Assembly (NCBI GenBank): GCA_036785705.1
Contig: JAWUZG010000177.1
Location: 124,001-188,000, forward strand
Length of the DNA stretch: 64,000 bases
Reading direction: 5' to 3'
Origin: Acanthornis magna
Taxonomy: Eukaryota > Chordata > Aves > Passeriformes > Acanthizidae
Positions 12,720 through 25,772 of the stretch are shown here, one piece after another (the first letter of the stretch is position 1; each line of letters begins with the position of its first letter). The translations under genes were made by a program, and so were the position numbers. The notes beneath the pieces are model-generated. The model ran no database searches. It worked only from the letters and a program-made list of their open reading frames with translations, and was not told the DNA's origin.

Positions 12720-12960
12720 GGATTTATTTACTAGCTGCTACAAGCACAAACAGAAATATAAATTAGCTCCTTTCTTCACTTATTTTGAAATCCGCCCAGC
12801 TCGCCTTGCAAATGGAAATATAATGAATTTCGCTTCAATCAGAAACAAGTTCTTTAATTGTTCGGTATATTAGAGCTACATGTTTACAGGATTATTCTTT
12901 CCTAGGCGGCACAGCCAACTTAGACTGAGTCTCTAATGGGCAGAAATCTAACCTGCAGCA
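12720..12960. promoter_or_regulatory. candidate conserved non-coding element
   Basis: Unique AT-rich block with GCAAATGGAAATATAATGAA, TTCTTTAATTGTTCGG and AAATTAGCTCC motifs and no repeat signature, lying between two CR1-rich stretches. Cross-species comparison is needed to decide. Confidence 0.22.
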
Positions 12961-13538
12961 GCGATTTTGCTACTTGGAAGGCAATATATTTGCTTTCACC
13001 CCACTGGGATTCTTCTGCAGCTCACATTTGTAGGGGACAGATGCTAAATTGCCCAAGGAGGCAGAATGACCATGTCCAAGGGCAGAATGGAGCCTTTGCT
13101 GCAGAATTCAACTGAGAAGCTGGAGTAAAGCAGGGAAACAGACACACATTTGTCTTCTATTACCAATATATGGCTCCAACCCTACCTAAAATCCAACCTG
13201 GAACTTCTTTTTTTAGCAGGACAGACGAGACCCACTCAAGCCCACTCAGGAAGGAGTGACAAGATTATCCTGCGCTGATCTCCAGTGGGAAGAGGAATGT
13301 TTGCCATGGAAAATTCCCGATGTGTTTGCGCTTATTGCAATGTTTCTGCTGCGTCCATGGTGAATTTTGGCTGTCCAAATTCCACAGAGAGCGAGGGAGA
13401 GCCAAATGGGAAAGGATTGCTGTGTGCTGGAAGTGATTTCCCCAGGCTCAGATGGTGAGTTGAGAGATGGGCAGCCAGAAAAGAGTCTCATTAAGGCAGG
13501 GAGAAGTGGACAACACAAAAAATCCTCCAAAAGGAGCA

Positions 13539-13574
13539 CTCCCTCCTCCTCTTCCTCCTCCTCCTCCTCCTCCC
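13539..13574 (+). repeat. (TCC)n microsatellite
   Basis: About ten TCC units with one TTCC interruption; frames through it read poly-serine and are not genes. Confidence 0.9.
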
Positions 13575-15240
13575 ATGTTTTTATCTTGCTCCTGACACTG
13601 TGCAGAGAGTTTGGGGGAGGCCAGCAGAGTCCAGAGGAAATTCAGAGAAAAGCAACATTATCCATTGAAACATCAGACAAATATCGACTTCTGCACTAAA
13701 GGCTTACTCAGACGCCCTCAGAGAGTCAATATTTGGTGGGGAGCATTAAAATTTCAGAGCTCCCTGGCCAAGGTGACTTTCCACAAGTAGGAGTGATGTC
13801 TCTCACAGCAAACCTGCCCACCAAAGCCTGTCAGGTGTGGGCAGGGGTGGTCCAGCTTCCCCCAGCCCCAGGTCTGCCCCTGACTGACAGCAAAGCAACA
13901 TTCACTTGGTTTTCACTCTGCTGGAGATGAAAATACTCCTGCCTGGGGGAGGTGTTGGAGTGAGAAGTCCAAAGTCCCAATAAATCCATTGGGAAGGTGG
14001 AAAAGGAAGGGCAAGTCTGGACACTTCATGAATAGAGCTGATAGCTCAGACTGAAAGGCAGATTTTTGGCATTTTAGCCCATGAGCACACTCTCTATAAA
14101 GGCTGGACTCGATTCCAGCTGCAGGGAAAAGGGAGATTTTGTGCTCTGCGGGAATTGTCAGTCCCCAAAAGCTTTCAGAAGCTCGTGACTGCATTTCCTG
14201 TGCATTATATCCCATTATGCAGATGCCTTAAAGTAAATGTAAATCACATCAAGAGTAATTGTGAAGGGCTTTTGGCTGTGAGAAGCAAAGTGCTTTGAGA
14301 TGGCTCCTGATGCTCCGCCAGCCTCGTGTCTTTGCCCTCTTCCCCTCTCCCTCCTCTCCCTGCCTCCACTCATCCACGTCCTGCTGTCCTGAGCTCTCGC
14401 AGACAAGGCCAGCAGGGCTCCCTGGGTTAATTAAATCAGCCTCGTTTGCTGTCTGGAGCTCGAGTGACAAATGTATTTCCAACCTTGCCCCTTTGGAGGG
14501 AAGGGTGGCCGGCGGAGCGTGACGGTGGCTCAGGGCTCCCGGAGCCTGTGCTCGCACTGTCACTGAGGTGGAGCCGCCACAGCCCAGGATTTGCTTTTCC
14601 AGAAAGCCCCAGCACTGCACCAGTGCAATAAAACATTTTCATTCTGCTGGGAGGCTCCTCCTTGCCTGCTTCCCTCCCTGGGCTGGAGTAAGACGTCAGG
14701 CGATGATTGGGAAGACTGAAAGGGACAGTTCCCCTCCTCCCCACTCAGGCTGTGAATGCCAGGCTAATTTTATTAGCCCAGCCACTCCATTATCCCAAGA
14801 GCCCCTCGCCAGCCTCCCATTTGCAGATGCATTACTGTAATGGGGCAGTGCACTGCCAGGCACAGGCTGCCTTCCAGCCCAGCTGTGCTTCCCTGGCAGA
14901 CAAGGTGATCCTGCTGGGCTTGGATATATAAATGTATAAAAGGGACAGGTAACGCCTCTGGGACATGACTTTCTTCTTGCCCTCTGACCTGGCATGAGCA
15001 CCAGAGCAGATCTCCACGTGTGCAGTAGGTGCAGGTAAACCTGGACCAGAAATAGAACTCTGTGAGTTCTCTTTCTGATGACCTCGTCCATCGTCTTCCC
15101 CATCGCCCTCATCATCTCACAAGAAATCTGTTGTGTGGTGGGGGAAAGAGCCTCATTCACCCTCAGCCTGCTCCAAATCCCACACAAAGGAGAGCGCATT
15201 TTGTTAGGAAAACGCTGTAGCCTTTCATAACTATTTACAT

Positions 15241-15314
15241 ATCATGGAATGGTTTAGGCTGGAAGGGCCTCAAAGATCATCTCAAAGATCATCTCAAAGA
15301 GGGACCTCAAAGAG
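15241..15314 (-). mobile_element. CR1 LINE tail with an internal 12-bp duplication
   Basis: Reverse-complement tail (ATCATGGAATGGTTTAGGCT). Immediately after it, the 12-mer ATCATCTCAAAG is tandemly duplicated and a GGGACCTCAAAGAG copy follows, suggesting slippage inside the element. Confidence 0.8.
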
Positions 15315-16613
15315 TAAATCACAGAGCCAAAACAAACGGGGTTTTTTTCCCACAAACGGACCACTAAATTAAGGATGACTTTTCACTTGGAAAAATTTAA
15401 AAAAAAAAAAGTTAATATGTTAAGAGGCAGGATGGCAGAAAATAAATAACAAAGGCAAGCAGAAGAACAGAATTTACCCAGTGAATTTCACAGGGTATTT
15501 GCAAGAACCCGACCCAGCTGAGCAAGAAAATTTCATCTGCCCTGTAAAGATACTTTTTCTCGTTTTCCAGGACCCTGGGGTAAAACCGCTGATGCTTAAA
15601 GCTACAAACAGTCCCTCTACTTTAAGAAAAAAATTATACCAAACTGCAGTTCTTTGCCATGTGTGAATCCCCCTTCCTTCTAAACCATGAGGAAGCAAAC
15701 AAGAAGCCACAAATGCAAACATATCCATCAAACACAAATACTTCAGTATGTAAAATACCTTTTTACATCTCCACCATTATCACTGTTCCTCTAAGCAGAG
15801 AGAGCAACATCCCAAAAGTGTCAGAGCACTGAAGACTGCGGCAAGGAGTCCCTGCAAGCTTTGGGCTGTGCAAACTTTGTGTCGCAAAAAAAGTAGTGGA
15901 TGGATTGGTTGTCAGCTCAGAAAGAAAGTCTGGAAAACAGGGAGGGGGATGCTCAGTCGTGTGGGAGCAGGGAGAGCCAACAATATTTGCCACGAGCACT
16001 TTTATCTGTTTAGCTATGAAAATTAATGAAAATAAATCATCGGGAAGGCAATAAGTGGATCTGCACTGAAGGACTGCGGATCCACTGTTTACACATCTAA
16101 TGTTTGTTTGGAGACTCCACAATCTCCACAGGATGCCTCAGTGCATATGGTGTTGTCACTGTACTGCCTTTTCCCTTTTAATTTATTGATCCAGGATATG
16201 AAAGTGTTCCCATAGCCCAGAGTCGATTTCCAGAGTTTGCTGCTGATGGGAGGAGGGTGCACCTCGAGAAAACCAGTCCTTGAAGAAAAAACCCTTAGCA
16301 AATGGGAAGTTCTCATGGTGCAACAGGTTGTAACCCCTGAGGCTGTGTCCATGTTATGAGATAAAAGAGGCCAATGATGCCCACATTTTGTTTTCTTCCC
16401 TTTTTCCAGAAGATCTGGTTGATACATCCCACTCAAGGGATGCTGCCACCTCCCCCAGTTGGCTCCTTCAGCTTTCCCCAAACATGTACCCACTCTTCTT
16501 CTCTACTCCTGTTTATAAGGAGCTCTTCATCAATATTTTAAATGTTTAATTAGCATTACAAGCAAAAAACACTAAATACTTGACAGCTTGCAATGGCTCC
16601 TGACCTGTAAAGT

Positions 16614-16953
16614 ATCACAGAATCATGGAACGGTTTGGGTTGGACCTTAAAGCTCATCCAGGGCCACCCCTGCCATGGGCAGGGACACCTTTCACTATCC
16701 CAGGCTGCTCCAAGCCCTATCCAGCCTGGCCTTGGACATTTCCAGGGATCCAGGGACAGCCACAGCTTCTCTGGGCACCCTGTGCCAGGGCCTCATCACC
16801 CTGACAGGGCAGAATTTCTTCCTAATATCTACAAAAATCTCTCCTTTTTTAGTTTAAAACCATCTCCCCTTGTCCTATCGCCACCTGTCCATGTAAATAG
16901 TCATTCTCCCTCTTTTCTATAAACCTCCTTTAAGTACTGGAAGGCCACAATGA
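16614..16953 (-). mobile_element. CR1 LINE fragment, 3' end, about 340 bp
   Basis: Full run of the reverse-complement 3' end: tail, 'gccatgggcagggacacc', 'cttggacatttccagggatc', 'ttcctaatatct', 'cccttgtcctatcgc' and 'ctggaaggccacaatgag'. Confidence 0.92.
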
Positions 16954-17675
16954 GTAGTGGAGTGGAGATTCTGAAGCCACCTCCACAAATCACACAGCCC
17001 TGTGCCTGTAAAGCTGTGTCTGCGCTCAGAAATTCCACGTGCCAGCCCCACACTCTGGTCCTGAGGCCAGTGAGCACAGAATGGCAGAATTACACCTCAT
17101 TTGGCTCCCTTGGTCTGCAAATGGAGCAGCTGCAGCCAAACTGCCTCTCAGAAACTGTTACTGGCTGTGGTCATCCCTGAACCACGTCCAAGAGTGTCTG
17201 GGAGACACTCCCAGGCCATTCCTGGTCCCAAGCCAGAGGGTACCTCGCTCCAAGGTGTGCACACACATAGTACTGAGGTCCTGCCATGAGCCAGGGCAGC
17301 AAAATGCCCAATTTTAAGCACAAATCTAAAAGGGAAATTAATTAAAATATTTTATTTTTCAGCTGTCATCAATCTAGAAGCACAAAGCCTGGGAAGGGAT
17401 ATCACAGATCTGTGTTGACATGGGAGATAAGACATCATCAATCCATGGCCTGAAATGAATTATATTCTCCCAAAAAGGGCCTATTCCTGCCTCCTTGGTG
17501 GGGCACAAACTGCTGGATTTTCCGATGAGGATCACGGAAGGCGTTTTTTTCTTTTCAAGCACATGGTTAAGATGGACAGAAGTGGATTTTCCCAGAGGTG
17601 TGAGCTCAACCTTGGGAAAGTGCTGAGTGGAGGGATCAGTAATTAGTGATGGATAGCGTATTCACCAAGGCCATT

Positions 17676-17741
17676 AGCTGGAAAGAAAAGCAAACCTGCA
17701 GCATTCTCAGCTGCAAAGAAAAGCAAACCTACAGCAGGCTC
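17676..17741. repeat. tandem duplication, 33-bp unit, two copies
   Basis: Each copy reads AGCTG(G/C)AAAGAAAAGCAA then ACCT(G/A)CAGCA with few differences (17676-17708 and 17709-17741), so it is a local, fairly recent duplication. Confidence 0.85.
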
Positions 17742-19078
17742 CACATTCCTTCCCTGCATTTTCCTGCCTCCTGACAGCATCCCGACGACCCCTTCACAGC
17801 AGAGCCCTCACCACAGCCATGGTCTCATCAGGCACTGGCATTTCCAATCAATTAGATGTGTCACCACTGAATTTCTCTGCTAATTACTCCAGTTTATTAT
17901 GTCTAAAGCCAGGTTAAATGCAGAATTCCCCAGGTCAAACGGGGTTGCCCAGAAAATCAGTTCCACATTTTCCGCAGCAAAAGAGATCCCCACAATCAGT
18001 CACTGCCAAGTGGGTCCTAATGACCAAGCTGCCAGTTCATGGCCTGAGGTGGAAATCTCGGGGGAGATAATGCCCTTGGAGGGGGGAAAGGAAACCTCTC
18101 AGTGCCCAGGAATGGCTTGGGTTTATTCCCTATTAATTTGGAAGGAGCCACTCATTTTTTGGGAGAGGAAGAGAGCTGAGATCTACCGGCACAGGGCAGC
18201 ATTTGGTTTCTCTGCCAGCAACTGTTCCCTGTTTTACTGCATTTAACCACTAAATGGAATAAAACAAGGATATAGTGAGAATAAAGGCAGCTTTGTCCTG
18301 ATGGAGCCCAGGTCAGTGCAAACATCTCCTTCTTTCCAGTGCTCCGTGAATCCAACATTAATTATGTGGATCACCCTGGAGTTCATACTCCATCACAACA
18401 CATTCCTGGTGTGAGGTTTGGAGGAAACACATGGGTTACCTTCACTCTTAGGGGCAGAAACTACTGACACGTGAACCCAGAAGGGCTTGGAAGGCTCCTT
18501 CCAGAGAAAGCTTCCCAAATTATGTCATGAGAGCGGGGATCTTGTGCAAACACTGTCTTTCATCCTCGAGAAATCCGAAGGGCTTTGCAAGTTATAAATA
18601 CATCATGAAGGCATCCACAGTTCCAGACTCTCAGAGGAGGGACACCAGAGCAGGTATTTATGGAGGAGCTCAGGACTAGGAGAAAAGAAATTAATTCAGG
18701 AGGTGGATTAAAGGAAAGGATTCCTAGGAATGATGTGAGAAGTGCTGCCATTGGGATGAGACAGTAAAATTCAAAGTTTGAGGATCATTATTTAAAAAAT
18801 CCCATTATTTCAAAAAAATCTTAACAGGGTCTTTATCCAGGCAATGACACGTGGGACATTTGGCAGAGGAATTGTCATATCCATGTGCAACATCCACAGA
18901 GGGGGCAGGCAAACACCCACTGATTTATCCACACAAATATCTGCATGGATTTTTCTGTCCCCTCAAACCTTCCCAAGCACCCAAACACAAATGTCAATGC
19001 AGGTCAAGCTTAACCTACAAACAAAAATACAACAGAGTATTGAGCAAGTGCTCAGACTGCTAGTACAGAATATCTTTC

Positions 19079-19160
19079 TAAAGGAAAAAAAAGCCAAAAA
19101 ACAAAAAAAAAAAAACCAAAAGAACCAACAAACAAACAAAAAAATAAACAACAAAGCAAG
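19079..19160 (+). repeat. A-rich tract with (AAAC)n
   Basis: Runs of A broken by C and G, including AACAAACAAACAAAAAAAT. Low-complexity; frames through it are Lys/Gln/Asn-rich artefacts. Confidence 0.9.
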
Positions 19161-21995
19161 ACAGACTAATTTAGGTCTCAAGGATTCCCATTACTTCTTC
19201 ATCCAGTTAGGAAATAAAACAAGAAAATAATTTTCAGGGTAGCTGAGTACTCTTGTCTCCAATCACAAACTGGAAAATCACAAGAACTGGGATGAAAACC
19301 CAAACCCTGAAAAAAATGGGAAAAAATAACATTACAGTATGACTTTAAAGGGTATTTTTTTAATAGAAAAGAACATAAAAGTCAGTTTGCCTTTCAAGGG
19401 CAGGTTCTGGAATGGATTTCATTTTCCAGTTCCTACTATATATTATGATAATGACTGTATCAAGTAATATAAAGTGATGAAAGATATTTAGCAGGGGCCT
19501 TAGAGCAAGAAAGACTCAAAGCCATGAGTGCAGAAGACACAGTAAACTCTGAAGCGCTGAAAAAAGTTCTCCCTGAGTCTGAAAATGAAACTCCTATTAA
19601 TCCACTAACAAGGAGTGGTGCTTAGGAGTTCAGGGATATCACAAGAAAAATAGAAAACGCATTAGAAAATGATAACTCTGTGCAAGGAAAAGGCCCAAGA
19701 GAGCAAATACTTTCCTCAAAGAAAGCAACAAGACACATGAGCCTGTAATGGAAACAACATTGGAGGCACGTTTAAAATGCAATAATTAAGAGAACAGTCC
19801 CAGACAGGCACTGGGCACCAATCCGGCAGAGCACTCAGGGATGTGTTGGATTGAAAAGCTCCAGCCCAAGAGGTGAGGATGTGCCTGGAGCTCTGAGCCT
19901 GGGCACTGTCCTGCCCAAATCCCCTCTCCCTGGGAGCGCTGGTGGCCAGGCTGGGCTGCGGAACCCCGAGGCAGGGGATGGTGATTAACAACCGGAGCCT
20001 TCGAGTGACCTGCAAATGCAGGATGTGTGCGAGGCAGGGGAGGAGGAGACCTGGCTGTCAGGGAGATTGGAGCAGACAGATGTTTAATGGAGTCCAGGAT
20101 TACAGATCTGCCAGGCTTCACATGTAATCACCAGCTTCTTAGGTTTCCCCTTTCTTCTCCCCTTCTTCTGGGTCTGTTACAGGGTCAGCGGCTGGGGGAA
20201 GGGAGGAGGGAGATTTTCAGATTTCCAGCTAAATTCCTTGAGCTGCCCTTAATACTCTGACCTATTCCTAGTTGAAAGCACAACTTACCAATCTGACAGA
20301 ATTCAGGGAGACAGGAGTGGGGTTTTTTTGTTTAAAACATGAGAGGGATGCATTTTACTCTGCACATCCACCTCTTTTTCCCAGAACAGCACAGCAGCTG
20401 AACTGAGCAGCCTGTGTTTGACTCCACAGAGGAACAGGACTGCAATCAATAGTGCCAGGTGACCCTCAGGCCATGAGCTGGGCAGCACCGTGCCCCAGGG
20501 GACACGTCTCCATGGCTTCCCACCCGTCACCCGCTCCCCAGGATCGATGGTCCCTGCCTCTGCTCACCCAGGGAATGACTCTGCAAACGCTTTCTGCATT
20601 TCTGGACATTGCTCACTCCTTCCTCCAGCCTTTCTTATTTTCTGTTCTCTGTGCGAGGCAGGGGGAGCTGTCAGCAGAGCCCCATGAATCAGAAGGAACA
20701 ATTAAAACTTAAAAATGTGGCGCAGGAGGAGGGAGACCTGGTTAGGCTGAATGACCCATCCCATTCCTCACGTCCTGACACCAAGCAAAGCCCTTCAGTT
20801 GTGTCCCTCACATGAATACCTTAAGGCAAGGAGTCCCAAAGGTGAATTAAACCCTCCTCTAGAGAACACAGCAGCCTCAGAACCCTCTGAGAATCCTCCA
20901 GTTGCTGTGCTGCTTCTTTGAGCAGCCTGTGGAGGAAGAGTCCTGGCACGGGGACGTGGCTTTTTGGCAGGCTGAGAGATGAATGCTGACATTAGTTCAG
21001 GCTGCAGTTCAAGCCAAATGCAGATCCACAGATGGCACTGGGAAAGCTGTGGTTCTACCCTCAAATATTGAACACATAGAAGAGGGTACAACCGGAGAGC
21101 TCAGGCACAAATCTGCCACCGCTGTGTCTGAACGTGGGTTTTTAGTGGGTAAGGCACTAAATGATGTTAATGTGGACTAAGTGCACCACAAATCCTGGCC
21201 CAGGGGTGATCGAGACACTCAGCCCTAATGCTCTGCTCTGTCACCAGGACGTGTCACTCGGCCCCTCTGCTCATCAGCTGCACAATTTCACCAGCAGCGC
21301 TCTGACCCAGAGTTACAGGAATTCGTGTCCTGCCATCAGGCAGGGTTTAGACTCTGTCCACGACTAAGATGCATGAACTCAGAGTACTGCAGCAGTTGCA
21401 GATCCTCCCCCACAGCTGGACCCAGTGATTAATGCAATGTGCTTGCAGGGAAGTCGTTTCTCTGGGATGGGGCAGGCCTGGAAGAGACAGAGTTCTGGCA
21501 TGGATCAGCAAGGCCAAGCACAAAGCGAAGGCATCCCGACCTGCATTTTGTATGAAATCCTTCCCTCCAGTGAACAACTGTCAAACTGCTCCCTGCTGGC
21601 TCTCTCCACACAGCTTGGGCTTGTCAAGGTTCCTCTAGAAGGGATCAAGGAAGCTTTAACTCATGCCATTTACAGGGTGGCTGCAAAGAGGACAGGAGTG
21701 TTACAAATTATTCTCTGAAGGAGCATTTCCCTCTTGGACATACAGCAAAACTCAGGCTGGACGTCTGATGGTGACAAAGCAAAAGTCCCCCTGAGCTTTG
21801 GGATCCAGCAGAGCTTTCCATCCCTCATCAGGGCATGCACACCAGTCGGGAGGAGAGCTGAGTTTTCAATAGTCAGTGGCAGGTGTTACAGAGAGTTCCA
21901 AAATATATCCTGATCTTCGAAGTATCTTCTGTACCATCAGGATGCCTGGAGTTACAGTGCTTTGCCCACATCTGATGTCACTGAATTATAAATTC

Positions 21996-22074
21996 CTAGA
22001 ATACCCTGGGTTGGAAGAATCATCAAGTCCAAATCCTGGCCGTGCACAGGAGCACCCCAAGAATCACACTGTGA
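21996..22074 (-). mobile_element. CR1 LINE fragment, third tail type
   Basis: 'agaataccctgggttggaag', 'atcatcaagtccaa', 'ctggccgtgcacaggagcac' matches the CR1 subfamily whose sense tail reads CAACTC(A)GGATATTCT. Confidence 0.75.
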
Positions 22075-23169
22075 GCAAGGCAGGGTGACTCCAGGTCTCC
22101 CAAATCCTACACTGCTTCCCAGCCTTTCCTCCTTTCCAGTGCACTTTATATTGTCCTGGTTTTAGGGCAAAGTGGAGCTCTTGCATGCAACATCAACTGG
22201 CTCATGAAAGCATTTCCAAAGCACAAAAAGAGCTTAATTCAAGTGTGAAAATCCCAAGGCTGAGGGACCGTGGGAGCTGGAATTCCAGCTGCCCGTGTAT
22301 CTCATGGGATGGAGACAGCCCCAGGTGGAATTTCTTCCCTTGCCGTGAATGACTCATTTGGGACACCTCCAAGACCTTGAATTGGTTCCTCTCCTGCTCA
22401 GCTCAGCTTTCTCATTTATTCACTTCCCTTGTGGAACACATGACCAACCCAGCAGGAGGTGAAGGAACTCCCTACTCCCTGAATTATCCCATCCTACTCC
22501 GAAATACCCACGTGAAAGCAGCAAATGAGTTAAAATCAAGCTAAATTATGACTTTTTGCAATAATTTGCCTTTTGCTGATAAAGAATTATTTCCAAAGAG
22601 TCAGCAGCACAATGCACTGCAGTTTTGCCACTGGGCCAAATCACTTTTATCATTCTTGGCTGAGAAGCACAGGCACTCCCACAGTGCCTTTTCCATCCTT
22701 AGCTGAGCATCCATGCGGGATTTTCCATCTATTCAGACATTTCTCAGAGGGCATCTGACCTTATTTAACAGGCCCTTAATTAGGTGAAAGCAAATGCGAG
22801 GCAGAGCGGAGTTCAGCCTCTGATATTGCTGAGGGTAATGAGGGGTATTTTAGGGGCAGGACAGAACAATCAAAGAGAACAAAAGTTGCCTTTGCTGCCA
22901 ACTGGGATTACACTCATTGCTTGATAGGGTTTGAGTGAACTCTAGGAACCGCTCTTCCCTATCAATTTTGTGCAGGACTGCCCAAGAGCAGGACAGCTGG
23001 CAAGGAAATGGGTGGTTTGGAGTCCTCTTCTTTGGAGGATTTAGAGGGAGATGAATATGAGGCGTTTTTGCAAAAAAAGTGTGAATTTCGACCCATGTTT
23101 TGGGGCTCTTAGAAGCTCTGATGGCCCTGATCTTACACGGGATGTCATTCTGGTTTAGGAACAGCCAAT

Positions 23170-23390
23170 TATGGAATCATGGAATGGTTTGGGTTCAAAA
23201 GGACCTTAAAGATCATGCAGTCCCACCCCTTGCCATGGGCAGGGACACCTTCCATTACCCAAACCCAGTCCAGCCTGGCCTTGGACACTTCCAGGGATCC
23301 AGAGGCAGCCACAGCTTCTCTGGGCAATCTGTGCCAGGGCCTCACCACCCTCACAGCTAAAACTTTTTCATAACTGCCTGATAATAAATC
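23170..23390 (-). mobile_element. CR1 LINE fragment, 3' end
   Basis: Tail 'tggaatcatggaatggtttg', then 'ccatgggcagggacacctt', 'cttggacacttccagggatc' and 'tgtgccagggcctcaccacc'; truncated after the degraded 'ataataaatcc' region. Confidence 0.92.
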
Positions 23391-23869
23391 CAAGGAAGAG
23401 GTGATGTTGCCAACCCAGAAGTGGAGAAGTGAAGCTCTGCAGAAGACCTGAGCACCTTCAGTGTGGATATGCACAGTGGTCATCTTCCACAGCCCCTTCT
23501 AAATCAATACTCCAAGACAGCAGAATGATAGAAATCTGCAAAAACAGCACCAAAATTTGCAGTTTCTGGGTGTCTCTGCTGCTTTTAAATCCCCAGGTCA
23601 AAAAGTCACACCTATTAAACAATCTCAGCTTTCTGTTTTCAAACAAGATCATTTCTGCCTTTTCTTGTTCTGGCCCAATGATGAAAAACGTGGTCTGCAC
23701 ACAACCTGATGGCTCACAAACAAACAAATGCAAATTAAAAGGGGAAAAAAAAAAAAACCTCTTGATTTATTTTTAAAACTTGTGATCTTGAGCCAGTGTT
23801 TCTGGGGACAGCCTCAAATTGACGATCCCCTGGAAACAGCCACTCCAAACCCAGGAGTTAATGCCGCTT

Positions 23870-24110
23870 GATATCTTGTGCAAAGACCACATTTGAAGAA
23901 ATTAAGCCATAATTAAGCAGAGTTATTAATGATTGCTTTAACTAATTGATACGATAACATAAGCAGCAGACAAGATTTTAATCAGTGGTCATGAAATCAG
24001 AAGTAAACTGGCCAGACACCACCTCCTCTTTGGCAGTTAATTTGCAAACAATAATTCTGCTGCTGATAGTGACTCAGCGGCCGAGGGAAGAAGAATAAAT
24101 CTCAGGAGAC
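23870..24110. promoter_or_regulatory. candidate conserved non-coding element
   Basis: A repeat-free AT-rich stretch with several TAAT/ATTA homeodomain cores in about 100 bases (CCATAATTAAGC, TTATTAATGATTG, AACTAATTGATAC) and TTTGCAAACAATAATTC, a forkhead/SOX-like cluster. The composition is typical of vertebrate developmental enhancers; the function is inference. Confidence 0.28.
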
Positions 24111-24520
24111 AAATAGGTAAAAGCCTTCCCCATTTTAATGAGAAACAGACTCAGAAAGGCCAAAAAGACCCTGTCAACATGATTTGCAGTACTGTTACTT
24201 AATTTTTACCAAATGTGCTTTCTGCCACGCTTTAGTTGAAGTACATATTTATTTGATATTTCACTGGCAAAGTTTAAAAGAGTCTCCAAAATACCCATCT
24301 GCTTCTGCTATGCATGACCCTACCAGTCTCACCTCCGACACACTGTGATGGTTTTAGGGAATGATAGCACAGCACAGATGTGATTTATTCGCAGATTGTG
24401 GGTGACTTTTTGCTAATTTACAGGGGAAAAGCACAGCTTTCCACTGGAGCGTGAAGCTGACCCGGGGAACAAACCTGCCTGCACAGAGAGGGCAGCAAAT
24501 CTCCTTCCTCGAGGCAAACA

Positions 24521-24651
24521 CGGAATCACAGGATGGTTTGGGAAGGGACATTAAAACCATCTCATGTCACCCCCTGCCACGGGCAGGGACACCTTCCACA
24601 ATCCCAGGTTGCTCCAAGCCCTGTCCAACCTGATCTTGGACACTTCAGGAA
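24521..24651 (-). mobile_element. CR1 LINE fragment, 3' tail
   Basis: 'ggaatcacaggatggtttgg', 'ccacgggcagggacacctt', 'ccaagccctgtccaacc', ending near 'cacttcagg'. Confidence 0.9.
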
Positions 24652-25557
24652 TGGGTTAAGTTGCTCATAAGTAACAAGGTTACTCAAAAAGGGTTGCAGA
24701 ACAGTCTTCCCTAACCATTAGTAAACCAAAAGTAAGAGGAAGCTCAAAGCCTTGAGATTTAAATAATATAAAGTTGATGCCTCTTCCCTTTGCCTTCTGG
24801 ATTTTGAGCCTTTAAGGTTATTTTCTCCAGCTCTCCCCTTTGATCCCTTTATATCAAAGAGAAGAGCTGAGATTCCTGCGTCTTGGAGTTGCTTCCATGT
24901 GTTGCACCAGCTTTGCAAAACACTGGGGGATACCCAGGAGTCCAACATGCTGAAACAGAGTTATTTAGCGGGTGGTGGAGGTGACCTTCCAAATGTTAGT
25001 CCAAAGGCAGGACAGGGGAATGGGCATCCTGCACCTCCTGGCATGCAGAGGTGGGCTCTGTGTGCATGTCAACACTTGAGCAGCAAGGAAGCACAGAAAA
25101 ATGGTCAGCCAGCAGCGTGGAGACAGCTGGGAGACGAGAGAGCAAAGGAACAGGGATGCCAGGAGTGCAGGAGTGATGGAAAAGCAAGTGCAAGCCTGGG
25201 AATGAGAGGAAAGGGCTGCAAAGGATCAGAGGGAGATGCAGAGAGTGAGAAAGGGGTGAAAGAATTATCACAATCCCTGCAAAGAGTTCCAGGAGGCTGC
25301 TCAGCTGGGAAGAGAAAGAAATTCAGAGAGGATCAGGTGAGGAAGAGGGACCCAAGGAAACACAGGGACAAGGGATGAGGAGCAGGAAAGACACAGAGAC
25401 ACTGCAGCAGAGACCCTCCTGTTCCTCCGGCATTGCCCATCTGCTCCTCATCCCCCAAGATCAGCATGTGAGGCACGGGGCTCCTCTGTCTGCACACCAG
25501 AAACAAAAAAGGAGAAAGAAATAGTCCCAACCTCCAATGCACTGACGTAAGAAATCT

Positions 25558-25772
25558 GGAGAAGAGCTGTTTACAAGAGCATGTAGCGACAGGACAGGGG
25601 AGGAATGGCTTCAGACAAAGTGAGTAGGTTTAGATTGAATATTAGGAAAAAATTTTTGACTGGGAGGGTGACAAGCACTGGCACAGGCTGTCCAGGGAAG
25701 CTGTGGCTGCCCCATCCCTGAAAGGTCCTGGGTCAGGCTGGATGGGGTTGGAGCAATCTGGGATAGTGAGTG
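25558..25772 (+). mobile_element. CR1 LINE fragment lacking its 3' tail
   Basis: Matches the region 'atgtagcgacaggacaggg... ttagattgaatattagg... gcactggcacaggctgtcc... ggctggatggggttggag', then stops before the usual TTCCAACC...ATTCTATGA end. Loss of the 3' rather than the 5' end is unusual for CR1 and implies a later deletion. Confidence 0.85.
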
